A DNA stretch of 64,000 nt from Tepidiformaceae bacterium (GCA_958295975.1 OY282446.1:1899289-1963288); one strand, 5' to 3'; positions 53,588 through 62,523 are shown, counted from the stretch's first letter. Numbers and translations are program-made. Notes: a model not told the origin generated them from the letters alone.

Positions 53588-54472
53588 TCAGGGCAGCCAG
53601 CCGCTCAGCGCGAGCGCCAGCAGCGCCCCGAAGGCCAGGTGGAAGCGCGCCGTCTGCCGCAGCGTGGCGTTGAGGGCGCGCCCGCTGCCGCCGCCCAGCA
53701 TGGCGCGCAGCGGTCCCGCGGCGAGGGGCAGGGCCGCCAGCGTGAGCAGCGCCCAGGGGCCTGCGTCCGAGGCGGGCCAGAGCGCGAGGGCGCAGCCCCA
53801 GGCGGCCAGCAGCAGCAGTCCGAACCAGAGGCGCGTCGCCCGTTCGCCCGTAACCACGGCCAGCGTGCGTTTGTGCGCGGCGCGGTCGCTGGCGAGGTCG
53901 CGCAGGTTGTTGACCACGAGGATGGCGGTGACGGTGCAGCCCACGGGGATCGAGGCCAGCCACACGAAGGCGGGCGCGTTCCCGGCCTGTACGAAGTACG
54001 TGCCGACGACGGCGGCGACGCCGAAGAAAGCGAAGGCGAAGGCGTCGCCGAGGGCGTGGTAGCCGAGCGGCCAGGGGCCGCCCGTGTAGGCGATGCCCGC
54101 GGCGATGCCGCCGGTGCCGACGGCGGCCACGATCCAGCCCGCCTCCGCCACCAGATAGACGCCCGCGGCGAAGGCGAGGGCGAAGGCGACCGCCATGCCG
54201 CGCTTCACCTCGGCGGGCGCGAGCAGCCCCGATTGCGTGGCGCGCGGCGGGCCCAGACGGTCGCCCGCGTCCGCGCCGCGCTCGTGGTCGAACACGTCGT
54301 TGGCGAGGTTCGCGCCGATCTGCAGGCAGAGCGCGCCGAAGAGCGCCGCCAGCGCCGGGCCCGGCGCGAAGGCGTCCGCGCCCGCGGCGGCGGCGCTGCC
54401 CACGAGCACGGGCGCGACCGCCGCCGTCAGCGTGGGCGGGCGCGCGGCCATGCGCCACGCCGCGAGGTTCAC
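53588..54472 (-). CDS. menA: 1,4-dihydroxy-2-naphthoate polyprenyltransferase (MenA-like)
   Basis: 294-residue UbiA-family membrane prenyltransferase with about eight TM segments. Asp-rich motif 1 NLANDVFDHERGADAGD and motif 2 NNLRDLASDRAAHKRTLAV bind Mg-prenyl diphosphate. Attaches the isoprenoid chain to DHNA in menaquinone synthesis. The GTG 54472 start overlaps the menG TGA, an operon with the terminal methylase. An alternative UbiA-type activity is possible but the context favours MenA. Confidence 0.9.
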   Translation of the reverse strand: MNLAAWRMAARPPTLTAAVAPVLVGSAAAAGADAFAPGPALAALFGALCLQIGANLANDVFDHERGADAGDRLGPPRATQSGLLAPAEVKRGMAVAFALAFAAGVYLVAEAGWIVAAVGTGGIAAGIAYTGGPWPLGYHALGDAFAFAFFGVAAVVGTYFVQAGNAPAFVWLASIPVGCTVTAILVVNNLRDLASDRAAHKRTLAVVTGERATRLWFGLLLLAAWGCALALWPASDAGPWALLTLAALPLAAGPLRAMLGGGSGRALNATLRQTARFHLAFGALLALALSGWLP

Positions 54473-55164
54473 GCGCGCACCGCCGTCAGCGACTGCGCCG
54501 CGCCGCCGAGGTGGACGCGCCTGCGGACATGCGTGAAGCCCGCCTCCTCCAGCATGGCGCGCAGCTCCTCCGGCGGGGGCAGGTAGGCCGCGGAGGCGGG
54601 CAGGTAGCGGTAGGCGGGCCCGTCGCTGAGCAGCGCGCCGAGGGCGGGCACGACGCGCCGGAACCAGAGCGCGTGCCCGATGCGCGGGAGGCGCGCGCGC
54701 GGCTCGTCCACCTCCAGCAGCCCCAGCCGCCCGCCCGCGCGCAGCACGCGCGCCAGCTCGGCCAGCACGGGCGGGATGGCCGTGAAGTTGCGCAGGGCGA
54801 ACCCCGACACGGCCACGGAGAAGGCGCCGTCGGCGAGGGGCAGGCGCATGGCGTCGCCGCGCGCGAGGGCGACCTCCGCGGGGCAGCGGGCGCGTGCGGC
54901 GGCGAGCATCGCCCCGGCGAAATCGACGCCCGTCACGCGCGCCCCCCGTTCCCGCGCGAGCAGGGCGAAATCGCCCGTGCCGCAGGCGAGGTCGAGCACG
55001 GCGTCCCCTCCGTCCACGCCCAGCGCCGCGATCAGCGAGCGCCGCCAGCGCTGGTCGAGGCCCAGCGTGATGAGGCGGTTCATGCGGTCGTAGGAGGGGG
55101 CGATGCGGTCGAACATGGCGCGCACGGAGGCGGCCTTGGCGCCCGCCTCGGGCAGCGCGCTCAT
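54469..55164 (-). CDS. menG: Demethylmenaquinone methyltransferase (UbiE/MenG)
   Basis: 231 residues: FDRIAPSYDRMNRLITLGLD (UbiE signature), VLDLACGTGDFALLARERGA, GVDFAGAML and VAVSGFALRNFTAIPPVLAELARVLRAGG. Methylates demethylmenaquinone to menaquinone with SAM. It precedes menA and overlaps it by 4 nt; the enoyl-CoA hydratase-like gene is 13 nt upstream on the same strand. Confidence 0.92.
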   Translation of the reverse strand: MSALPEAGAKAASVRAMFDRIAPSYDRMNRLITLGLDQRWRRSLIAALGVDGGDAVLDLACGTGDFALLARERGARVTGVDFAGAMLAAARARCPAEVALARGDAMRLPLADGAFSVAVSGFALRNFTAIPPVLAELARVLRAGGRLGLLEVDEPRARLPRIGHALWFRRVVPALGALLSDGPAYRYLPASAAYLPPPEELRAMLEEAGFTHVRRRVHLGGAAQSLTAVRA

Positions 55165-55177
55165 GCGCCCGTCGCCG

Positions 55178-56065
55178 CTAGCCGTCCGTGGCCGCGCCGT
55201 GGTCCCACAGTTCGGTGCCGCGCCATTCGCGGTCGCGCCACCTGAGCGCCTCGCGCAGGCCGTCCTGCTCGACGCGCTCGCGGAAGCCGGGCCGTCCGTC
55301 GATGAAGGCCGTGTACACGTCGAACTCGGCGGCGGAGTGCATGGCCGGGTGGAGGCCCTGGATCTCCATCCAGCGGTTCACCGAGTGCTTGTGCAGGATG
55401 TTGACCTCGAGGGGGATGCGCATGATCTTGCGGGCGAGGTGCAGGGCCGCGTCCTCCAGCTCCTCCTCGGGCACGGCCTTGTTCACCAGCCCCCACTGCT
55501 CCGCCGTGGCGCCGTCGATCAGCTCGCCCGTCATGAACAGCTCCTTGGCGCGGCGGTAGCCGACGGTCCAGGGCCAGAGGGAGAGCGTGCGCAGCGTGCC
55601 CATGTGCCGCCCGGCGATGTGGCCGAACCTGGCCGTCTCCGTGCAGACCACGAAGTCGAACATGGAGATCAGCTCGGTGCCGCCGGAGATGCAGTGGCCG
55701 TGCACCTGGGCGATGGTGGGCTTGCGCGTGTTGAAGAGGCGCAGGTAGCGGTCCACGGAGTCGAGCATGGTGCGGCGCGAGCGGCCCACGCTCTGTTCGC
55801 GCAGCATGTCGCCGGGCGAGCCGGGCTCGACCGTGCGGCTGGCGGCGAGGTCGTAGCCCGCGCAGAAGGAGCGCCCCGCGCCGCGCAGCAGCAGCACGTA
55901 GGCGTGCGGGTCGTCCTCGAAGCGGTCGAGGAAATCGAAGAACTCGTCGAGCAGCTCGGCGGAGAGGGCGTTGAGCGCGCGCGGGCGGTTCAGCGTCACG
56001 CGCACCACGCCTTCCGCCTCGGCCAGCGGCTCGACGATGAGGGTTTCGTACTCCGGGTAGCTCAT
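55178..56065 (-). CDS. Enoyl-CoA hydratase/isomerase family protein
   Basis: 295 residues: VRVTLNRPRALNALSAELLDE, SFCAGYDLAASRTVEPG, QVHGHCISGGTELISMFDFVV and ARFGHIAGRHMGTLRTLSLW. The second catalytic acid position is not clearly Glu, so hydratase, isomerase or other crotonase chemistry remain open. A long C-terminal tail (WRDREWRGTELWDHGAATDG) is unusual. TATACT (56085-56090) and GAGGAGG precede the ATG. Close to menG-menA; MenB (naphthoate synthase) is not indicated. Confidence 0.8.
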   Translation of the reverse strand: MSYPEYETLIVEPLAEAEGVVRVTLNRPRALNALSAELLDEFFDFLDRFEDDPHAYVLLLRGAGRSFCAGYDLAASRTVEPGSPGDMLREQSVGRSRRTMLDSVDRYLRLFNTRKPTIAQVHGHCISGGTELISMFDFVVCTETARFGHIAGRHMGTLRTLSLWPWTVGYRRAKELFMTGELIDGATAEQWGLVNKAVPEEELEDAALHLARKIMRIPLEVNILHKHSVNRWMEIQGLHPAMHSAAEFDVYTAFIDGRPGFRERVEQDGLREALRWRDREWRGTELWDHGAATDG

Positions 56066-56120
56066 GGCGTCCTCCTCGCGCGCGAGTATAGACGCCGCCG
56101 CCGGAGACGGCCCGCGGGCG

Positions 56121-56510
56121 CTACCAGTCGCGCCTGCGGCCGCCGCCCCCGCCCCCGCCGCCGCCCCCGCGCTGGGGCGCGCGCGAGCGGAAGCAGTCGC
56201 TGCAGTAGACGGGGCGGTCGCCGCGCGGCTGGAAGGGCACGCGCGCCTCGCGCCCGCATTCGGCGCAGACGGCGCTGAACATCTCGCGGTCGGCGCCGTA
56301 GCCGCCGCCCCCGCCCCCGCCGTAGCTGCCGCCGCCCCCGCCGCCGCCGCCCTCGCCGCGGGCGTTCTTGCGCGCGGTCCGGCACTCGGGGCAGCGACGC
56401 GGCTCGTTGGTGAACCCGCGCGACTGGTAGAACTCCTGCTCCCCGACCGTGAACGTGAACTGCGCGTTGCAGTCCGAGCAGGTCAGGGTGCGATCGACAA
56501 AGGACGTCAT
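56121..56510 (-). CDS. Zinc-ribbon protein with Gly-rich linkers
   Basis: 129 residues with four CxxC pairs: TCSDCNAQFTFTVGEQEFY, RRCPECRTARKN, CAECGREARVPF and YCSDCFRSR, i.e. two zinc ribbons separated and ended by poly-Gly stretches. The first half matches the probable zinc-ribbon (zf-trcl) family seen with CspA-type or stress proteins; the function is unknown. RNA or protein binding is plausible. Confidence 0.82.
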   Translation of the reverse strand: MTSFVDRTLTCSDCNAQFTFTVGEQEFYQSRGFTNEPRRCPECRTARKNARGEGGGGGGGGSYGGGGGGGYGADREMFSAVCAECGREARVPFQPRGDRPVYCSDCFRSRAPQRGGGGGGGGGGRRRDW

Positions 56511-56752
56511 CTTTCATGCCTCCGGGGCGTGTCCAGTTTTCCGGCGGCAATCGGGAAGGAGTGCGGAATGCTCTCTGGGAACGATCGAACGCCAGGACTC
56601 TGCGCGAAGCATACCACGACTTTCGCTACGCGCCCGCGCGGCCCGCCGCTTGCGCCCGCGCGGGCGACCTGCGACCGTAGCCGCGCGCCGGCCCGCCGCA
56701 TCCGCGCGGCCCCCGGCACGGCGCAAGGCTGAACCGCGAATGGAGGCGACCC

Positions 56753-57331
56753 ATGCCCGGCGTTGAAGACCACGAAACCGTTTCGATCTACCCGCTCGAC
56801 GACCAGCAGCTGGAATCGCTGCTCACGAACGCCGCCGAGTGCACCTTCAACTGGGGCACGCGCGACGGCTGGCCCATGGGCGTCATCATGTCGTTCCTGT
56901 GGAAGGACGGGCGCTTCTGGGTCACGGCGGGCGCGCACCGCCACCGCATCTCCGCCGTGCGCCGCGACCCGCGCGTCTCCGTGATCGTGAGCGGGGCCTC
57001 CGCGGCGCCCGGTTCGGGCGCGCCCAGCGGCGCCGCCACGGCCAAGGGCCGCTGCGTCATCCACGAGGACCGCGAGACGAAGGACTGGTTCTACCCCGAG
57101 TTCGCGGCCAAGCTGAGCCCCGACCCCGCCGCCGCCGCCGCCTTCGTGAAGACGCTCGATTCGCCCCTGCGCGTCGTCCTCGAGGTCATCCCCGAGAAGT
57201 GGATCCTGTTCGACGGCGCCAAGTTCGGCGCGGACGCCATGGGCGCGCTGCCCGATGATCAGAAGGGCCCGCCCCTGAGCGCCGACACCGAGCGCATGCC
57301 GCGCGAGCTCGCCCGCCGCGGCATCTCCTAG
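56753..57331 (+). CDS. Pyridoxamine 5'-phosphate oxidase-like flavin/F420-binding protein
   Basis: 192 residues, split-barrel fold: WGTRDGWPMGVIMSFLWKDG, WVTAGAHRHRISAVRRDPRV, GRCVIHEDRETKDWFYP and a C-terminal VLEVIPEKWILFDGAKFG. Possible F420- or FMN-dependent reductase. It lies 9 nt upstream of an LLM oxidoreductase gene on the same strand, which supports F420 chemistry. GGAGG precedes ATG 56753. Confidence 0.82.
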   Translation: MPGVEDHETVSIYPLDDQQLESLLTNAAECTFNWGTRDGWPMGVIMSFLWKDGRFWVTAGAHRHRISAVRRDPRVSVIVSGASAAPGSGAPSGAATAKGRCVIHEDRETKDWFYPEFAAKLSPDPAAAAAFVKTLDSPLRVVLEVIPEKWILFDGAKFGADAMGALPDDQKGPPLSADTERMPRELARRGIS

Positions 57332-57340
57332 CACTCGCCC

Positions 57341-58210
57341 GTGCGCACCGGCGTGCACGTCGCCAACTTCACCTGGCGGGGCGGCCCCGCCGCGCTGGGG
57401 CCGCGCCTCGCCGAGCTGGCCGTCGCCGCCGAGGAGATCGGCTGCGAGCGCCTCTCCTTCATGGACCACCTCTTCCAGATCGGCTGGATCGGCCCCCGCG
57501 AGCTGGACATGCTGGAGGGCTACACCGCCCTCGGCTTCGTCGCGGGCGTGACTTCCCGCATCCGTCTGGGGCTGCTGGTCACGGGCGTCACCTACCGCCA
57601 TCCGGGCGTGCTGGCCAAGCAGGTGAGCACGCTCGACGCGCTCTCCGGCGGGCGCGCCTGGCTGGGCATCGGCGCGGCCTGGAACGAGGACGAGCACCTC
57701 GGCCTGGGCGTGCCCTTCCCGCCCCTGGCCGAGCGTTTCGAGCGGCTGGAGGAGGCCATCCGCATCTGCCTGCAGATGTGGAGCGACGACGACGGCCCCT
57801 TCGAGGGCAAGCACTACCGGCTGGCGGCCACGCTCAACGCGCCCCGGCCCGTCAACCGCCCCGAGCTGCTCATCGGCGGGCGCGGCGAGCGCAAGACGCT
57901 GCGGCTCGTGGCCCGCTACGCCGACGCCTGCAACCTCACCAGCGGCACGGCGGAGGAGGTGCGCCACAAGCTCGCCGTGCTGCGCGCCCACTGCGAGCGC
58001 GAGGGCACGGACTACGACGCCATCGCCAAGACCGTCGCCTGGACCGGCCCCGCGCTCGATTCGGAGGAGGAGCGGGCGCGCTTCCTCGACCGCATGGCGG
58101 AGTTCGCCGCCGAGGGCGTCAGCCTCGTCACGATCACGCCCTACGGCGACGACCCGGCGGCGGAGGCGCGGGGCTGGGAACCGCTCGTGCGGCGGCTGGA
58201 GGCGCTGTAG
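57341..58210 (+). CDS. LLM-class F420-dependent oxidoreductase (TIGR03560-like)
   Basis: 289 residues from GTG 57341: LSFMDHLFQIGWIGPRELDM, TSRIRLGLLVTGVTYRHPGV, STLDALSGGRAWLGIGAAWN and PELLIGGRGERKTLRLVARY. Typical bacterial-luciferase-like barrel using F420. Follows the PNPOx-like gene closely. Substrate unknown. Confidence 0.87.
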   Translation: MRTGVHVANFTWRGGPAALGPRLAELAVAAEEIGCERLSFMDHLFQIGWIGPRELDMLEGYTALGFVAGVTSRIRLGLLVTGVTYRHPGVLAKQVSTLDALSGGRAWLGIGAAWNEDEHLGLGVPFPPLAERFERLEEAIRICLQMWSDDDGPFEGKHYRLAATLNAPRPVNRPELLIGGRGERKTLRLVARYADACNLTSGTAEEVRHKLAVLRAHCEREGTDYDAIAKTVAWTGPALDSEEERARFLDRMAEFAAEGVSLVTITPYGDDPAAEARGWEPLVRRLEAL

Positions 58211-58268
58211 CGGCTGCGCGCGGCGGCGCGGCGCGCTACGATCCGCGCACGCCGCCGCCGGAGGAACC

Positions 58269-59441
58269 ATGAAGCTGGCCAAACGGGTGGAGGAGCTGCC
58301 GCCCTACCTCTTCGCCCAGATCTCGAAGGTGATCGCCGCCAAGAAGGCGCAGGGCATCGATGTCGTGACCTTCGGCATCGGCGACCCCGACCTGCCCACG
58401 CCCCCCCACATCCTCGCCGCCCTGCACCGCGCCGCCGACGATCCGGCCAACCACCGCTACCCCGAATCGGAGGGCCTGCCGCGGCTGCGCCAGGCGATCG
58501 CGGACTGGTACGAACGCCGCTTCGAGGTCGCCTTCGACGCCGAACGCGAGGCGCTGGCGCTCATCGGCTCGAAGGAGGGCATCGCCCACATGGCGCTCAC
58601 CCTCATCGATCCGGGCGACGTGGCGCTGGTCACCGATCCGGGCTATCCCGTCTACGAGATCGGCACCATGTTCGCGGGGGGCGTGGCCGTGAAGCTGCCG
58701 CTCACGCGCGAGAACGGCTGGCTGCCCGACCTCGACGCCATCCCCGAGGATCTTGCCGCCCGCGCGCGCGTGCTCTGGCTCAACTACCCGAACAACCCGA
58801 CCGCCGCCGTGGCCGACCTCGCCTTCTTCGAAAAGGCCGTGGCCTGGGCGAGGGAGTACGACGTCTCCATCTGCCACGACAACCCCTACTGCGACGTGGC
58901 CTTCGACGGCTACCGCCCGCTCTCCATCTTCCAGGCGCCGGGCGCGCGCGAGGTGGCCATCGAGTTCAACTCCTTCTCCAAGATCTACAACATGACCGGC
59001 TGGCGCATCGGCATGGCCGTGGGCAACGCCGAGCTGGTGGACGCCCTCATGCGCGTGAAGTCGAACATCGACAGCGGCATCCCCCAGGCCATCCAGGAGA
59101 TGGCCATCGAGGCCGTGAACGGGCCCCAGGGCGTGATCGCCGACCACAACGCCATCTACCAGCGCCGCCGCGACCGCATCGTGGAGACGCTGCGCGCCAT
59201 CGGCCTCGACGCGGACCCGCCCAAAGCCTCGCTCTACGTCTGGGCGAAGCTGCCCGACGGCGTGACCAGCGGCGACTTCGCCGCCCGCCTCATCGAGGAG
59301 TGCGCCGTGGTGGTGACCCCCGGGCGCGGCTACGGCGTCAACGGCGAGGGCTACGTGCGCCTCTCCGTCACCATCGCCGACGACCGCATGGAGGAGGGCC
59401 TGCGCCGCCTGCGCGACTGGGGCGGCCTCGGGGGGGCCTGA
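58269..59441 (+). CDS. dapL: LL-diaminopimelate aminotransferase-like class I/II aminotransferase
   Basis: 390 residues. GIGDPDLPTPPHILAALHR, NHRYPESEGLPRLRQAIADWY, VLWLNYPNNPTAAVADL, EFNSFSKIYNMTGWRIGMAV (PLP Lys238) and YVRLSVTIADDRMEEGLRRL. The DapL-like pattern suggests transfer of an amino group to tetrahydrodipicolinate for lysine/peptidoglycan precursors; a related aspartate- or alanine-type aminotransferase is the main alternative. GGAGGAACC precedes ATG 58269, with a TACGAT box at 58237-58242. Confidence 0.87.
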   Translation: MKLAKRVEELPPYLFAQISKVIAAKKAQGIDVVTFGIGDPDLPTPPHILAALHRAADDPANHRYPESEGLPRLRQAIADWYERRFEVAFDAEREALALIGSKEGIAHMALTLIDPGDVALVTDPGYPVYEIGTMFAGGVAVKLPLTRENGWLPDLDAIPEDLAARARVLWLNYPNNPTAAVADLAFFEKAVAWAREYDVSICHDNPYCDVAFDGYRPLSIFQAPGAREVAIEFNSFSKIYNMTGWRIGMAVGNAELVDALMRVKSNIDSGIPQAIQEMAIEAVNGPQGVIADHNAIYQRRRDRIVETLRAIGLDADPPKASLYVWAKLPDGVTSGDFAARLIEECAVVVTPGRGYGVNGEGYVRLSVTIADDRMEEGLRRLRDWGGLGGA

Positions 59442-59446
59442 TCCCC

Positions 59447-60601
59447 GTGGCCCGGCGACGCCTCCACGCCACCGCCCCCGCGCGCGAGCGCGCCTGGCTC
59501 GTGGCCGTGGACGCCCCCGGCGCGCCCCTGCCCGCCGCCGACTCCCTCACCGAGCTGGCCGAGCTGGCGCGCACGGCGGGCGCGGTGGTGGCGGGGCGCT
59601 CCACGCAGCGCCGCGACCGTCCCCGGCCCGCCACCTACATCGGCGCGGGCAAGCTGCGCGAGGTGGCCGACGCCTGCGCCGCCCATCGCGCACGGACCGT
59701 CATCTTCGACGACGAGCTCTCGCCCGCGCAGCAGCGCAACCTCGAGGAGGCGCTGGGGCTGAAGGTGCTCGACCGCACCGCCCTCATCCTCGACATCTTC
59801 GCCCTGCGCGCCAGCACGCGGGAGGGCCGCCTGCAGGTCGAGCTGGCGCAGACCGAGTACCTGCTGCCCCGCCTGCGCGGCCAGTGGAGCCACCTCGAAC
59901 GCATGGAGGGCGCCATCGGCCTGCGCGGCCCCGGCGAGACCCAGATCGAGAGCGACCGCCGCCTCGTGCGCCGCCGCATGGCCAAACTGCGGCGCGACCT
60001 CGACCAAGTGCGCACGCAGCGCGAGCTGTACCGCCGCCAGCGCCGTCGCGCGGGCGCGCCCGTGGTGGCCCTCGTCGGCTACACCAACGCGGGCAAGACG
60101 ACGCTCATGCGCGCCCTCTGCGGCGCCTCCGTGCGCCCCGAGGACAAGCTCTTCGCCACGCTCGATCCGGTCACGCGCAAGCTGGCGCTGCCCTCCGGGC
60201 GCACGGCCCTGCTCACGGACACCGTCGGCTTCATCCAGAAGCTGCCCCTGCAGCTGGTGGCCGCCTTCCGCGCCACGCTGGAGGAGCTGGAGGACGCCGA
60301 GGCGCTCCTGCACGTCGTCGACGCCTCCCACCCCCACGCCGCCGTCCACGCCGCCACCGTGGAGGACGCGCTGCGCGAGCTGAGCGTGCTCGGGCGCCCC
60401 ATGATCGTGGCCCGCAACAAGATCGACGCGCTCGCCCGCGCCGACGGCGCCGAACCCGCGGACGAGCGCGAGGCCCGCGCGCTGGCCGCCGCCGCCGCTC
60501 CCGCCTCCGACGGCCAGCGCCCCGTCTCCGCCGCGCGCGGCTGGGGCGTCGAGGGCCTGCGCGCGGCCATCGACGAGACCCTGGCGGCGACGCCCGCCTG
60601 A
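59447..60601 (+). CDS. hflX: GTPase HflX
   Basis: 384 residues from GTG 59447, 5 nt after the aminotransferase stop. N-terminal HflX domain (PATYIGAGKLREVADACAA, VIFDDELSPAQQRNLEEALG, VLDRTALILDIFALRASTRE), a coiled linker (IGLRGPGETQIESDRRLVRR) and a G domain with GYTNAGKTTLMRAL, DTVGFIQKLP and NKIDAL. Ribosome-associated GTPase for stalled or stressed 50S subunits. Confidence 0.93.
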   Translation: MARRRLHATAPARERAWLVAVDAPGAPLPAADSLTELAELARTAGAVVAGRSTQRRDRPRPATYIGAGKLREVADACAAHRARTVIFDDELSPAQQRNLEEALGLKVLDRTALILDIFALRASTREGRLQVELAQTEYLLPRLRGQWSHLERMEGAIGLRGPGETQIESDRRLVRRRMAKLRRDLDQVRTQRELYRRQRRRAGAPVVALVGYTNAGKTTLMRALCGASVRPEDKLFATLDPVTRKLALPSGRTALLTDTVGFIQKLPLQLVAAFRATLEELEDAEALLHVVDASHPHAAVHAATVEDALRELSVLGRPMIVARNKIDALARADGAEPADEREARALAAAAAPASDGQRPVSAARGWGVEGLRAAIDETLAATPA

Positions 60602-60640
60602 GGCGCGCTGCGTATCATGCGCCCGACCGGAGGATGGACC

Positions 60641-61333
60641 ATGAGCCGCTGGATCATCGCCGTGCAGGCCCTCGTCATCGCCGCCCTCGCGGGTCTCGCC
60701 ATCGCCGCCGCGCAGGGCGCCTTCACGAGCGTCGAGGTGCGCGTCTGGCAGGACACGCGGGACGATCGCAACCTCTACCTCTCCGCCCGCTACGAGGGCG
60801 GCAGCTGGCGCACGCTGGGCACCGTGCCCGTGGACGTGAGCCGCGTGAGCGCCTCCGGGCGCTGGCGCTACGGGGACATCGTCCTCACCGTGCCCGTGCC
60901 CGACTCGCCCCTGCCTCCCGGCGAAGCGGACGCCGCCCGCCGCCGCTGCGAGAACGCGGCGCTGACCGCGCTGCAGGCCTCGGACGCGGTCTACGAGCAG
61001 GCGATCGCCGCCTACGTCGCGCGCGTCGGGGAGCTGGATCGCGCGGGACAGGCCGCGCTGGACGTCATGCTGGCCGCGCAGGCCGAGGCCGAGCGCGTGC
61101 GCGACGCGGCCCTCGACGCCGCCGGCGAGGACGGCGACGTGATCGAGGCCGCGGACGCCGCCTACCAGCGCGCGCAGGACGAAGCGCAGCGCGTGTTCGA
61201 GGAGGGCGAGACGGAGCGCGTGAGCGAGCGCGCGGAGCTGGATCGGACCCACGAGGCCGCGGGCGCCGCCCGCGAGAAGGCCGCCGCGGACTACGCGACG
61301 ACGGTGGCGCGCTGCGACGGCGCCGATCAATAG
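60641..61333 (+). CDS. Exported/membrane-anchored coiled-coil protein of unknown function
   Basis: 230 residues. N-terminal signal anchor WIIAVQALVIAALAGLAIAA, a short beta-rich domain (VEVRVWQDTRDDRNLYLSAR, GTVPVDVSRVSASGRWRYG) and a long helical, Ala/Glu-rich C-terminus (about residues 100-225) with predicted coiled-coil character. GGAGG and a TATCAT box (60613-60618) precede ATG 60641. No family recognised. Confidence 0.78.
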   Translation: MSRWIIAVQALVIAALAGLAIAAAQGAFTSVEVRVWQDTRDDRNLYLSARYEGGSWRTLGTVPVDVSRVSASGRWRYGDIVLTVPVPDSPLPPGEADAARRRCENAALTALQASDAVYEQAIAAYVARVGELDRAGQAALDVMLAAQAEAERVRDAALDAAGEDGDVIEAADAAYQRAQDEAQRVFEEGETERVSERAELDRTHEAAGAAREKAAADYATTVARCDGADQ

Positions 61334-61387
61334 GGCTCACTCCCCGTGTGCTACACTCCCGCCGAATCGGGACGGGAGGAAGAGCGC

Positions 61388-61943
61388 ATGGCCGGGAGGC
61401 TGGCCCCCACGACCACGGACGCCGTCCGCGCGTACGGGTACGACGGCGAGGAGCTGGAGCGGCAGCTCGCGGCGGCGCGGCGTCTGGACGCCGAGTGCCC
61501 GCGCGCCGTGTTCCACTCCGCCGAAGGCCGCGGCAAGGCCATCCAGCTGCTGGACGCGGGCTACAACCCGGAGTCGATGATGGGCGCCACCTGGACCGAG
61601 GGGCGGACGCTCGCGGTCACGCGGGACTGGGAGTTCGCCCCTTACGCCCCCCCCCCCCCACAACTCCATCCTGTTCGCCTTCCACACGAACTACCCCTTC
61701 GCCGGTGAGAGCTGGGGGCTGGCCGTGGGCGACGAGCTGGACTTCGCGGTGCTCGATTCGCACGGCATGGGGCAGTGCTCGCCGGTGGACGCCTGGGAGT
61801 GGTTCGGGCCGGACGGCCTGAACGCGGTCGTCTACCGCGCGCCCGACTTCGCCCCGCCCACCATCGCCGACCGCATCGCCTTCTACCTGGACAAGGGCTG
61901 GGACGCCTCCGAACTGCTCGAGCGCGAGCTCCGGGCGGTGTGA
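61388..61943 (+). pseudogene. Unknown protein, frame broken at a C13 tract
   Basis: A 184-residue protein if the poly-C run (61647-61659) held 12 rather than 13 C. Part 1 (residues 1-86) includes RLDAECPRAVFHSAEGRGKA and NPESMMGATW; after APPP the second frame gives NSILFAFHTNYPFAGESWGL, AVGDELDFAVLDSHGMGQ and a helical end ELLERELRAV. As sequenced, the first frame ends after about 106 codons. A TACACT box at 61352-61357 and GGGAGGAAGAG precede ATG 61388. Function unknown. Confidence 0.7.
61647..61659 (+). repeat. C13 homopolymer at the frame break
   Basis: Thirteen consecutive C. Twelve (or any length 3n) would keep the frame. It sits in the middle of a gene that otherwise encodes one continuous protein. 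Confidence 0.95.
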
Positions 61944-62107
61944 CGGCCCCTCCGCCCGTCGGAGTGTGGGAGGGTTAGGGTTGCCGACCGTTTCCCGATG
62001 TACTAAGCTGCCCGCGACGGCGTTGATCGCGCTTCGCGTTCGAGCATCGCCCGGTGGATAACCAGCGCTGGAACGACGACTACAGGATGGGCCGGAAGGA
62101 AAGAGAC
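61944..62107. other. Intergenic region with promoter-like repeat R1
   Basis: Holds repeat R1 (61974-62008): TTGCCG (61981-61986), 17-nt spacer, TAAGCT (62004-62009), which could be the promoter of the small membrane zinc-ribbon gene. A GTG-started 18-codon extension of that gene (62054) is also here. Confidence 0.55.
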
Positions 62108-62523
62108 ATGGAAATCGCTATTATCAGTGCTATGGGAGTGATCATCGCAGCGCTACTCGGAGTCTTCGCTTTCAGGATCGATATGGTCGGTCTGTTGAAG
62201 CGGAACGACGAACGCAAGATCATGCGCGCCCGGATGGCTTGTCCGCACATGACCATGCAGTCGCGTGAAGACGGTATCGCGTATCAGATCATGCCGACGT
62301 CTCCGCCGATGACTCATCAGGCCGTCTGCCCGATGTGTCAGAAGATATTCCCGACGCTCGACGATGCGGTGGCGGAAGTCAAAACTTGGTTTCGCGAGGA
62401 CGACGTTGCCGCGTCTGTGGAAGTGTGGGCCCGAAAGATGAACGAATTTAACAAGGCTGTTCGTCGCCTCTGACCAGCTAACGCCGAAAGTTAGGTTGCC
62501 GAACGTTTCTTGGCTTCCTAAGC
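61974..62523 (+). repeat. Direct repeats R1/R2 flanking the small membrane zinc-ribbon gene
   Basis: R1 61974-62008 and R2 62490-62523 match at 27 of 35 aligned positions, including GTTAGG, TTGCCGA, CGTTTC and CTAAGC. Both carry TTGCCG-N17-TAAGC(T/A). Confidence 0.7.
62108..62473 (+). CDS. Small membrane protein with a zinc-ribbon-like CxxC region
   Basis: 121 residues from ATG 62108, chosen for GGAAGGA 8 nt upstream; GTG 62054 or ATG 62087 would add an N-terminal extension. N-terminal TM IAIISAMGVIIAALLGVFAF, then a cytoplasmic part with ACPHM and AVCPMCQKIF that may bind a metal, and a helical C-terminus (FREDDVAASVEVWARKMNEF). GC is low compared with neighbours. Flanked by R1 and R2. Unknown function. 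Confidence 0.7.
   Translation: MEIAIISAMGVIIAALLGVFAFRIDMVGLLKRNDERKIMRARMACPHMTMQSREDGIAYQIMPTSPPMTHQAVCPMCQKIFPTLDDAVAEVKTWFREDDVAASVEVWARKMNEFNKAVRRL

Noticed and set aside
62477-62495. CTAAC...GTTAG pair resembling an integron attC site
   Set aside because: Only 7 nt between the inverted cores; no attC-length imperfect hairpin and no integrase nearby.
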